Source: Puffinus mauretanicus
Taxonomy: Eukaryota; Chordata; Aves; Procellariiformes; Procellariidae
Reading direction: 5' to 3'
Length of the DNA: 64,000 nt
Assembly (NCBI GenBank): GCA_023333565.1
Contig: JAJKFH010000227.1
Coordinates: 1,116,001-1,180,000 of the forward strand
Positions within the stretch are counted from its first letter, which is position 1, and each line of letters starts with the position of its first letter. The notes under the pieces are model-generated. The model was not told where the DNA came from, searched no databases, and saw nothing but the letters and a program-made list of their open reading frames with translations. The translations under genes were made by a program, and so were the position numbers. Below, piece by piece: positions 9,096 through 20,200 of the stretch.

Positions 9096-12000
9096 TGAGT
9101 GCCATTGCAGGCTGACAGTGCTCCACAATCAGCTCTCACTTGCTGGATTTCCCCTCGTAGGAAAGTATTCTTACTGCAAAAGAAGTTGCAGTGAGTTGGA
9201 AGCTGGCACAGTTTTAGAAGGATGGGGGGCAGTCTCGCCTCGTGGCAAACATTTCTGGTGTCTGGTGTCAAATTTATTGAAAAAGTATCGCCGCCAGTGT
9301 CAGCTCAAATCTTTGTCAATGCAAAAGTTGGCATCGGTACCAGTTTCTGCCAGAGATGGAAAGCTGAGACCCGAAGGAGTCAACAGGGGGCTGAATATAG
9401 ATCCACCTTTTAATAAGATGACAAGGTCGGGGGAAAGTGACCCTGTCCTTTGTGCTTCTGAAACCTCGCTTACCCCTGTGGGTGCCTTGGCTGGAAGCTA
9501 ACGAGTCCCCTTCAGGCTCAACTACTGAGCATCAAAACTCACCTGTAAGAACTGTCCCTCTTCATTACAGAATTTCCAAATTTTCCATCCTATCTCAACA
9601 TTACGGCATAGAACTCAATAAGAAAGGAGAACTCACGGGAAATGCATTTCCCCCCATAGGTAAAAACATTAAAGTTCTTCGGGCATGAAGATGTTGTCTT
9701 AATTTCTAAAAAGGACTCTACCACTTCCTCACCCTCTTTTCTCTCACCTCCAGAATAATTTATCTCAAACATTCGATATGAAGAATAGGAAGCACTCTAC
9801 AGAACATTAAAAAGGAGGTGCATTTGGAAACCCTGTAATTATTCAAACACTTGCATAGTTCTGCAGTTTGTATCTGTGACTCCCCCCTCAGCGGTAATAA
9901 GGTTTCTTGAATTCTCAGCAAGTGAGCAAAAAAACATCGGAGGCTTGACTTTAATATCTCTTAGCAAAATATTTTTTCTCTTCAACGAAGACAGCAACAA
10001 AGATATCTGTCCTCAGGAGAGCAAACTTGGTGTATAGGATACGCTCTGCTGTCTGGGAGGGTATTGCTATAGATTAGGGTGTTTCTGAGCTGGCAGGCAG
10101 ATAAATGCCACAATCTTAAAGCATGCCAATATTTTCCTTTTTTTATACCGGGCTTATTTTAGATATACAAGTTTGCAAGGTTTTTCTGATGTAGAATTAA
10201 GACAGTGGACAAAACTTGTTTTCCAGTATCACTGCAAGCTTCATACACGTCCATTTAATAGAAACCAAATTTTGTAGCCGAGGACTAAAAAATAAGAGGA
10301 CAGGATGCTGCTAGGGTTCATTACAGAAGGTGAGCCCATCAGTGGTATTTCTAAGGAAATAAATGTTTTCACTAATTTTATTTGCTGAGAGGTATTGCTT
10401 TGCACTCTTGGTAGCTTAAGAAGAGAGAGAGCAAATTTCTTTTTAAACTGGAAAAGATAAAAAAGTGGAAGTGGCAGCTCCTTCTTTCCTTTTCACGTAA
10501 GGAGAGCAGTAACTTGAAATTATCCCTGCTGCAGCCTTGGGCTTGTACCTCCCTGCAGCCAGACGCTCACCAGCAGAACAACCGTCTCATCTCCATCCCC
10601 TGAGCACAGTTCTCCTCCTCTAACTTTTAGCATGTTCCCTGAACTGGAATTTCCCTCCAACAGCGTATGTGTGAGACACAGGGAATAAGATAAGAATTGT
10701 AATATTTCTGTCTAATTTCTTTCCTTCCAGTGAAGATAAAGAGATACAGCTGAATTCTTTCCCCACTCCCCTAGCAGCAAAAAGAAAACCTTGGAAAAAA
10801 AAAAAAAAATCCCTTTTGAAGAGGTTATTGGTTGTTAGAGTATTGCTGCAGCTTGATTGAAGCTGGAAAGACAAACAAAATATATCCATAAAAATAAAAT
10901 CTGAAAAATAAAGTTTCTGAAGCTTTAGTTTTCCCCACTAGGATCATAAAAATAGTTACTTCCTTGGAGACAGAAAACAGAAGCGATTTCCTTTGTCAGA
11001 AAGAAAGAAAAGGAGAGTAGATCTGTTGCCTGCTTCCCAAGAGCTAGTTATCAGCTAAGCTTGGAGAAGGTACCTGGCACTAACTTAAGGGCAGTCTCAG
11101 ACAAAAAAAACCCCTCAGCATTAGCTAAGATAACCCTGCAACAGCACAACTTTACCACAGCTCTTTTGGCCAGAGGCTGCAAAGAGAGACTTGAGCAAAT
11201 TTATAAAGACCTCGTTAAAGTCTAGGAAATAATGGAGAAAACTCAGAAAGCTAATGCCCTGGTTTCTTTTTTTTTATCCTGTCCCCATTAATGCAGCTAT
11301 GTGCAAGGGGCAATTATTTTGCAAACCTGCCCCACCTGCTCTTTCATAACGCATATTAGTGCCAAGCTCTCGCTGTTTGATGAAATAAATTAATATCAGT
11401 GGTGGTTCCCACTGGTGTGTCATGGAAGCACCTTTGCTGATAACAGGGTTGGACCTACCGGTGGGGCATGCACTGGTGATGGACAGTCCTCCCCTTCCTC
11501 CCACCTAAGGCATTTCCAGGTGTGAGTCTGACACAAGGGAGCTCTTCCACAAATAAAAGGCTCTGCCCATGCCTCTGGTTAAAAATAAAGTTCATGTACT
11601 GGAGAATGACCAAGTTATTTTGCCATGGTAGAAGTAAAAAAAAAAAAAAAAAAAAAGGAAAAAAAATAGTTAAACCTATAAAGTTATGCTAATTAGATAA
11701 ATAAGGATGCCTGATGGGCATATCCACTGCCTCACCACTCTGGTGTTTGGGGTAAGCTTTAAGGAGTGTTAGAATTAGGGAGGCATTAGCAATAGATTTT
11801 GCTAAATTGATAACTTCTCCTTGCTAGATTTCTGCTCATAGCAGACAAATTTCAAATGTTATGATCATTTTTAAAGCAGCTCAGGAATCAAGTGCAAGAT
11901 ATTAGAGGAGTTTGACCATATGATGGATCTTAGAAGGTAAATAAGCCTCCCATATAACTTATCCTGTATTTTGGGAAAACCTTTCCTACACCAAAACTAC

Positions 12001-13000
12001 CTGCGGGCTCAGAGTAGCACCTTTCTCTGTCAGTAAAAGCTGAACCATGTCCCGTCTTGCTCTCTGTTATAGTGCAGTTCTGGTTTTGAACATGTTTGCT
12101 TCTCACCATTGCTGAATTCATATCTGTTAGCAGCAAAGCTATGGAAAAGAGGTGAAGAATACCACCGCCTCCTCAAATTTTGGGTTTCTTTCTCTGCTTT
12201 GTACCATTACAACACCACTGGATAGTTTGAGCAACTGCATTATTTCAGATCAAGTCATAAAGCATTTTGGATTAAAAAGGCTAAGGAGTGATTTATATTA
12301 GCACTATTTAGAAGCAGTAGGGTGTGCCAAGAGATTATGATATGCCAAAAAGTTACAAACATTCAGTACAAAAACAAAATCTATGGTGATGCTGCTGAAA
12401 GTCAGGTTAAATATAGAAACCAGGTTTGCTAGGAAAAAGCATTCAACCAGAAAAATGAATGCAATTTTTTTTCACTGGTCCATATAGAGACACAGGTGCT
12501 ACGAGGAGAATTGTTATGCCAGATCAAAATAGAAGCCAGTTTTTGGAGGTTAATAAGGTCTCATGGGTCGAAACCCTCACTAGTGATTTAACCATTGCAT
12601 TTTGGTTCAATATTGAGCCGCTGTGACTGAATTACTACTAACAACTGCTGATGAAAAACTTAGCAAATCTCATGGATAATTTGTAAGGTCTGAATCTTGG
12701 ATCAGCGACTTTGTTATCTGGAGGCCAAACCTCTCATTTTTTTTCTTTTGGTTGAAGTTGTAACAAATTAATTATCTCCTGTAAAAATCAACAACACAAA
12801 AAAGGCTCTTCCTTTACCCGTGCTCAATGGGCCTCTCAGCTTGTAAATCAACGTTCCTTGAGCTCTCAGTTTTACCCTTTCCAGATTTTAAGCCTTTTGC
12901 GTTATAAAGGCTGCTCTTCTTGAATGAGATTCCTTGATTTCTGGAGTTTAAGTTTCCCTCTCCAGTGTTTTCAGCTGCTGCTGGTTTTACTAGTGGGTAT
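9096..13000. other. Unique sequence, no gene recognised; possible extension of Ty3-type remnant at 9600-9690
   Basis: Stop-free stretches after 9095 have no domain signature. At 9603-9686 one frame reads ELNKKGEL..N..PP....IKVLRA, which is faintly like the segment before the zinc-binding HHCC domain of Ty3 integrases. The spacing is about 500 bp after the RNase H, longer than usual, so this is only suggestive. Simple runs include A15 at 10795-10809 and A21 at 11636-11656. Nothing else is seen. Confidence 0.4.
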
Positions 13001-16000
13001 AATGGATGCTAAATTTACCATGAGCATGATGTTTCCAGTTTGAGCTGCCTTTGATTAACTGGCACTCCAGTAATTCAAAATGCTCATGGTTGTTGCACCT
13101 AGCAGACCTTTGGCAGCTTGTGTTGGCTGCCCATTTTTCTTGGGAGCATTCATGGGGAAAGGAATTTTATGTTCACTAAAGCCCCTGATGGTGAAAAATA
13201 AAACACAGCGCAACACAAACCCCCCGAGAGGTCAAGAGGGCAGCGAAAAAAGTCCTGACACGATCGTCCTTCGGAAAGATCTCCGCGTGAGCTGTAAATA
13301 AGCGCTCTGTTTCTCTGCATCTCTGAACCTCACGATTCACAGACTGCTCGGAAATTGGGTAAGTGTTTTTTTTTTTTCTTTTTTTTTTACCCAAACTTGA
13401 GTAACCGCTTTTAAATGTATGGTTGGAAAATCTGGCTTGCACAGCAGACCTCACAGTCATTCTCCCAGTGAAATTCAATCCTCTTGGTTTATTTCATTTT
13501 ACCTAAGACACCACTGAAGGAAAAATGGTTTTGGAGTAGATAAATCTCTTTCCATCCATGTCTATGGTTTTTTTACAGAAAATCTTAGCTTTTTCTTTTC
13601 TCCCCACCCCCCTTCAGCTGTAATTCAGATATAGTTTATTTTCTACTCTCTCTTTCCCACTGAATACAAGGGAAGGCCCCTTGCAAGGAGCAGGCCACTG
13701 GACGTGCGATTTCCTACGGCCGTGACTGGGTGTCTTTGCTTGCTGTATTTGATAAGTGATCCAGACAGCCAGGAATGATTTACTGCAAGTCTCCGTTTGC
13801 CCTTGTGCTAGGATTACAATCTGGGAGGTTTTTCAACAAGCATTCTCAGCCCCCATTTTTAATCAGTCTTTCACCCGGATAGGCCAAGAAAAAGTTGTAA
13901 AGTCAGAAGAAACGCTGGCATCTGTTCTGTGACTCAGAACAGAGCAGAGGTTGTCTCCCTTCCATTTTCTGCAAACTCCAATTTTTTTTGTTGACCACAC
14001 ACAAATGGTTCTAATCAGCTTCCAAAAGGCTCTTGTTGGCATTTTAAGATGTTTGCTCTTTGCATTCTTCTCTACATCCCCCTTTCCTTTCTCATCTGAA
14101 AGCAAAGAGGATGTTGAGAAAATGGACAATTTTTTTCTTTTCTTTTCTTTTTTTCTGAGCAATTTCGGTTTTCCATTAGCTGAACACTTCTATTGAAGGG
14201 TGTTGTGCAATGAAAGTGCAACGGATATGGAAACCTCTTTATTATGCTTGGAATGTCAATTCGGACATTTGTTTTAGTTGGACCATGCGAAACACGGTCA
14301 TGGCAAGAACAAGCCAGCAGTTTGCTTCTTTAATGACCCTTCCTCCGCTAATGGGGCTCAGACTGTCAAGCAGTGATGCATGTTCCTCGATCGCAGGTGA
14401 ATTCAGGTGCTTGTCCATCCGGGGCCAGTTGGGAGCTGACAATGCCCATGTCAATCAGCTACCCAAGAGGCATGATTGGCGATTCTTCTTCAAATGGAGC
14501 ATCCTTCAATCATACCACCAGAGAAAGCAGTTAAAGGCCTTTTTCACCTCTGATGGCACTGAGCTGTTGAAGACAGCGAGAAAAGTTGAAAGCTCCTCAG
14601 GAAGGAGAAAAAGAAAGATGGTTGTTGGTGTAGGAGCTGTTGCGACTTCCCGCAGCGAGAGAGCACAGAGGTTGCTGAGAAATAGAAAGCAAGAAAAAGA
14701 AGAGGATATAATGCCCAGCAACTGAACACATATGTCTCTTCCAAAAGATTTTCTTCTCTGCTATAATATTGACAGTGAAATATATTCCTTTATATAAACA
14801 AAAATAACCCCCAAAAAATGAGCCCTTGGCATAAGCCAGTAAAATCACACATTCTGAATAGGGCCAGGCCAAGATGGAAAAATACTCAGTCTATTTTTCC
14901 TAAAATCTACCATATTTCTCCACTCGCTCTTTTTTTTTTTCTTTTCTTTTTTTCCCTTCCCCGGCATGAATGTGTATGTAGGATGCTCAAATTTTGCAGG
15001 TATGTTTCAGCGACGCACAACTGCAACCCCATCGGGTGAAACCACAGTGGCCCACAGTGGACTGACTTCTATGAAGTGAAGTCCAACAGATCTTATTTTG
15101 GCTTGAGGAACATCAAATGTTAAGTGCCAAACAACTCCAGAGAAAGGATTCACCACTCCTCAGTGGCCGGGGAAGGATTTTCACAGATGGCCCCCATGGA
15201 TATCACAGCCTCTACGCCGAAGTTCCTGGTTTTCTGAAATAATTTTCTACCTAAAAGATCCTTGGTTCCAGCAGGGTTTTGATTAGACCTTACACATGAG
15301 CTTCTACTGAAGCCGATAAAGTTCAGTCATTAATTCACAGAATTGATCAAAAGTCCAGAGAAGCCATGAAAAGGCTCAGATTTTGGTCCATGACAAGATG
15401 CAACAGATTGGTATGACAAACAGGAAGAGAAGCTGGAGAAGCTAATGGCTCAAATCGATGTAATTCACAGCCTTGAATAAGGAGGAGAAAATTTAAAAGA
15501 AAAATATTTTTTCTGAAATTTCAAAGGGTTATTTGCATATGTGCAGTTCAATAAGAAACTCGGACAACAACCTCCCCTGTAAGACCTAAGGCGCTAAGCA
15601 TGTCTTGGGTGGCATACCTGAAAGGGAAAAAGGCTGGAGAAAACCCAGCAGTAGTTCTGGTTTTGGCAGTCCCCTCCTGTCTCCATTGCCCAGTGTTACC
15701 TTTTATCCCCTGTCTGCTGAGCTGCAAACCCTTCAGGAAATATCTGTGTGGGGTGACCAGTGTCCTGGTGCCCCAATCTCATCTGGAAAGTTTGGATGTG
15801 TTAATACAACTCAGAAGAAAATACTGAGTTCTTAGAAACTATTTTTTAAAAACAGTAAAAAGGTGAGATTTTTTTCATGAAAATACAGTCCAAAAAAAAG
15901 AAAGGGGCAGAGCAGGGAGAAGGAGACCTATTACCCCTTGCTGCATGAAGAGGTGGCATGCTGAAGGAGAGAATAAAATGAGTTATATGTCATACCTGTA

Positions 16001-17054
16001 GGTATTATTTGTGCACCAACAGATAAACATTTGGCTTTTTCAGGCTATCCAAACTGGATAACGTTAACTAACACCTTCATGACCAGGAAAATAATCAGGA
16101 AGAGACAATTTTATTGACTAATACCCCCCAAAACCTGTTGATTCAACATCCAACAGGGACAGTTAATGACCAGTGTAAACTGTTCAAAGCAAAGGAGTTG
16201 CTAAAATTGTCAGGAATTATTCTCATACCATAAAGAGCATTTGCTTCTATGTCTTCCTGTGAGTTGGAGAAATCTGGTTTATTCTGTATGAGTCATCGTT
16301 TTCTCCTCCGGGCACAGATGAGCATTTCTGAAGGTAACTGCAACCAGCCGGAAAGTGTCCTCTATTAATCAGCTTTAGCAAACCTGTCCTTCAGATTTTT
16401 CCCCTTTGCACAGTTTTTTCCACCTTAGATGGGACTTGGGATGAATCAAAGATTAGTTGGCAGGATGGTGGTGGGGCAGACTGGTGTCTGGATGGACAGG
16501 GAGCAGGCATCTCTGTCTCCATCATCTTTCTCCTCCTTTAGACACCCACATGATTTTAGCTTGGGTGGACTCAGGTCTATGAGGCAATGCACACATGACA
16601 AATGGAAATGGTGACATATCTGGGAATGACATAAAGTTGTCGTTTTCTCTGATCAGATGAGCTAAGGTGTCTGAAGCGACTGGTGTACACAGAATAATGA
16701 AAAACTGAAACTTTGCCCCAAAAGGTCTTTAATATCTACATTCCATTGGCAGTGTCAAACAATTTTGTTTGTTTGTTTTCCTTTCTCTCTTCCTCAATGC
16801 CAGCTATTCAGCAACAGCACCGTGGGTAGCATGACAATATAATGCTTTGGTTTCATTATTTTGAACTAATTTTGCTTTGCTATTTTTAACTACTGTAAAT
16901 GCTACTGCCACAGGGAATAGGTAGAATTATTTTGCCGTTTGAGCAGACTGGAAAGAAATTGAATGAACTTCTGCATACAGTGGGATGTTACCCTTGCCAA
17001 CACTTAAATGAAATAGGTTTGCCTGTGTTATTACATATAATAATGTAATTACGT
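13001..17054. other. Unique sequence with pyrimidine tracts; no gene recognised
   Basis: T-rich tracts lie at 13365-13388, 14130-14154 (listed separately) and 14929-14958. A plus-strand frame of 171 codons at 14210-14725 begins with ATG and is the longest in this block. It is basic and Ser/Arg-rich near its end, has no recognisable domain, and is overlapped by several minus-strand frames, so I treat it as chance. The AT-rich block at 16830-17050 contains homeodomain-type cores (ACTAATTTTG, GTAATTACGTAG). Confidence 0.4.
14130..14154. repeat. Perfect T/C mirror repeat
   Basis: The tract is T7-C-T4-C-T4-C-T7, which is exactly mirror-symmetrical on one strand. Homopurine/homopyrimidine mirror repeats can fold into intramolecular triplex (H-DNA) under supercoiling. 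The symmetry is visible directly; any structural role is inference. Confidence 0.75.
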
Positions 17055-17215
17055 AGTACTAGCAGTGTGTTTTACATCTCTGCAGTAGCCTGACATTTAT
17101 CTGTGCGGTAGCTAAACATTATCTCCATTTTACAGACTAGGAAAGTACGGAGAAGAGTAAATCTCTGGGACCATAAAGAACATTAGTGCTACAGTGCAGC
17201 TGGGAGGAGGCAGAG
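17055..17215 (+). repeat. MIR-like (CORE-SINE) fragment
   Basis: The sequence includes GTGTGTTTTACATCTCTGC, then GCGGTAGCTAAACATTATCT, CCATTTTACAGACTAGGAAA, and GTGCAGCTGGGAGGAGGCAG. This follows the MIR/CORE-SINE order 'ctttacat...tattatccccattttacagatgaggaaactgagg...cacagctagtaagtggcagag' in sense orientation. Most identity is in the CCATTTTACAGA.(T/A)AGGAAA core. It is an old, diverged SINE copy. It has no promoter boxes that I can identify and ends without an A-rich tail. Confidence 0.6.
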
Positions 17216-20200
17216 AGTACTCCCTGCAGGACTAAAAGACAAGCCCTAGGGATGATCTACTGCCTTACGCAATTTTTACGGTAAAATACTCTCTTGGTTT
17301 TCTTTTTTTGTCTTGACACAGACATATCAACCTGTTTCAGAATCTTTACAGGGATGATGCTGACCGTGCATGATGAGTCCTCTACCCTCTGCAAAACTGG
17401 GCAATTGATAACCATAATGCTATGTTTAATGCATTTATTCTCTATTTATTCTCATTTATTCTATGAAGAGAAACCTGGGCAATGAGAGACTATATGGTTT
17501 ACGCAAGTGCCCGAGATAATTGGTTATAGGGACTACTCAGCTTCAGCCAAACATGCTTGTGTCCCTTCTCCCCCACAACCCCAGCAATTACAAGAGTGTT
17601 CGTGACCAAGCAGAAGGTTTCATTCAGTTTTCAAGAACCAGTATTAAATTCCTTTCACGGTCAGTGCCCAAATTCATCCAGCACTGTAGAAAGCAAGTGG
17701 GTCAGCGAAACCTTGGTGCCCATGATGAGACTCCTGAAAAGCCATCCTTTACTCCCACCAAATTCACATCCCATCTTCAGGGACACTCTCTTCACTCCCT
17801 AAAGACAGCCACCTTTCTTGAAAAGCCTGTCTGCATTAACCCTAATCAGCCTCAAGGGCTCTGGATAAATGCTCTCATGAGCATCTTCTCCTTCTTTCCT
17901 GGACATCAACCGGTGGGAGAGTTTGCAAAGTAAGCTGAATGCCAGCAGCCCGGTCTGTCGCTCTTGGTGGAAGGACGTGGGTAGGAATTTCTTGCAGCTT
18001 CGCTCGTGGGTGAAACAGCCTCTGTGCATCTATAATGATTTGTCATTTCCTCATTCCTGGAGGCCCACTCTTCTCCAGCATCCATGTAAGAGGCCATTTC
18101 TATTAATAGCTCTCAGGCTTTGCATTTCCTGCATCCAAAGTGTTAATGAAAACTCCTTCCTGGTACTTCTCCAGGGGAAAGGCAGTTTCCTCTGTCTCCC
18201 CATCCCTATCTGTACATCTGGTCATCCGACCTTCTGGACGTTTCTGTCCTATGGCAGATTTACATGAAACATCTGCCGCTTCTTGTTGAGGTGGGTATTT
18301 TACAGGGAAAAACTGCAAGCTGTTTCAGGACAATAAGTGCTTCTCCCTGCCCAGATGACTAGTCCCATTCTCTGGAAGGGAAATAGCAATCAGACCTTTT
18401 GCCCTGGTTGACTTATCATACTGCTGCTTCTGCCCAAGTCAGGCTTCCTCTAGGGTCTGTTAAGTGAAATCCTTCATCCTGCATAATTATGACTTCATCC
18501 TGATGCTGAGGGCTGCCTTGACAGCTCAAAGAATGTGAGCTGGGGATTTTGGTCTCTGCAGATGTTGATATAAGAATCACTTGTCAAGGATAAATGTTTG
18601 AGATGTGTCCTACCTATGCACAGCTCTTCACCGAGCAACAGAGCAGCTTTCCATGGTGGCTTTGCTCTTGTCCTTTGTCATAGAAATTTTATTGATATAG
18701 AATACAGGTACTGATCAACCCCCTTCGCCATGCAACGTACACCAAAGCTACAAACAACTTAGGCCAGGAGAGCAGACTCCAGCATTTTCTTAGGAGTCGT
18801 ACGGTTACACATGCCTCACTGCAAACCAAGGGCTGTGCCACCAGCACTGCTCAAGTTAAACATTAACACTCTGAATGCAAGTGAGCTTTCATCTTCTGTT
18901 GACCCCAAAAGCGGTTTCTAGAGCTGGTTCAGGCGATGCAAGAGTTTATCTTCTCTCCCCTCTGCCCCCCTGGCCCCTCCCCATCCTCTCTGTGCTATCA
19001 GACTTCCTGGAGCGATTGTCATCTCTCTGGGAACTGCACAACTGGGGCAAATCCTCACCCCGTCTCAGCCCTGAGGCCTCCCGGTGATGCGTTCACATTC
19101 GTGTCCTTGGTAAGTGAAGGGCTGCCTGGGACCAAGCTGCCTGCCGAGCCAGGCCAGCGACTGTACCAAAGGGGATGCCATCAAATCCTGGGGAAGGGAC
19201 AATTTGCAAGTAATTTTTGGTTTCCACTCATTTAGGAACCGGGGGGGAAGGGAGGGGATGTGTTTTGGGAGTCTGACAAAGTCTGGCACTTTTGAGGTAA
19301 ATGGAGTAGCAATTTTTTGGGGGTATATTTCCTATTTTTTGCTAAGTTTGTATTTTCTGCAGTGAATGTGATACCTAAAATGCCAGCAACATTTGGTTTC
19401 TATTCCCCCCAAAGAGACATTTGTCTCCAGACTAATAAATCTGAATCTGAATGTGCAGCCTGGTAAAAAAACTGGTGCCAACATGACCTGTTTATGTCTC
19501 CCATGTCTCAGTTTTCCCATTTGAGGAACAAACTTGCTGTTATAAGGTTTTGTAGGGTTTAAAAGTGACAGGTTTTGTATCAGGTAGGGGTTCCAAATCA
19601 ATACATCCACTGAACTAGATTAAAAAAACACATACAAGGAACAATTTCTTGTATAAATGAAAGTATTTTTATGAAGGATCTGTCACCAAGATGGTTTGGA
19701 CAGTTTCGCCTCAGCAAAGTGTTGGCTGTTGAATATTTTCTCTTGAAAAGAAATACCTCGACAGCAGCTAGTTAAATATTGTGATTTCATATGGCGCCTT
19801 TATTTACAATGTGGCATTATCTTTAAAAGCATCTATTTATAATGATCTCTATGAGATAATAAACAGTGCTATCCTATTAACAGGGACCTCAGGGTTCAGC
19901 CAACAGCAAGAGGAGCCTGCCAAAAGAGCTAGGTGGCCTTCTATGCAGCACAGCTGATGGTATTTTTTATGTCCCTATATTGCTATGTTCCTATTCAAAT
20001 AAATATGCATTAAAGGTGCAAAGAGAAGTTTATTGATGTGTGTGCAACCCCATGACCATTCAGGGTACTCCAGAAGGGGAAGAGTGCCACTAACCCTTTC
20101 CCACCAGGCTGCTCCATAAGAGGTAAACCAGCAAGCAAACTTAGATGTTTAATGAGGAAAAAAAAAAAATCATCTTATTTCCCTGAGAAAGCTCTCTTCC

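Noticed and set aside
8962..9501. 179-codon open frame as a real gene
   Set aside because: Its first ~30 codons are one segment of the frameshifted RNase H fossil, and the start is not an ATG. The remainder has no domain and looks like a chance run.
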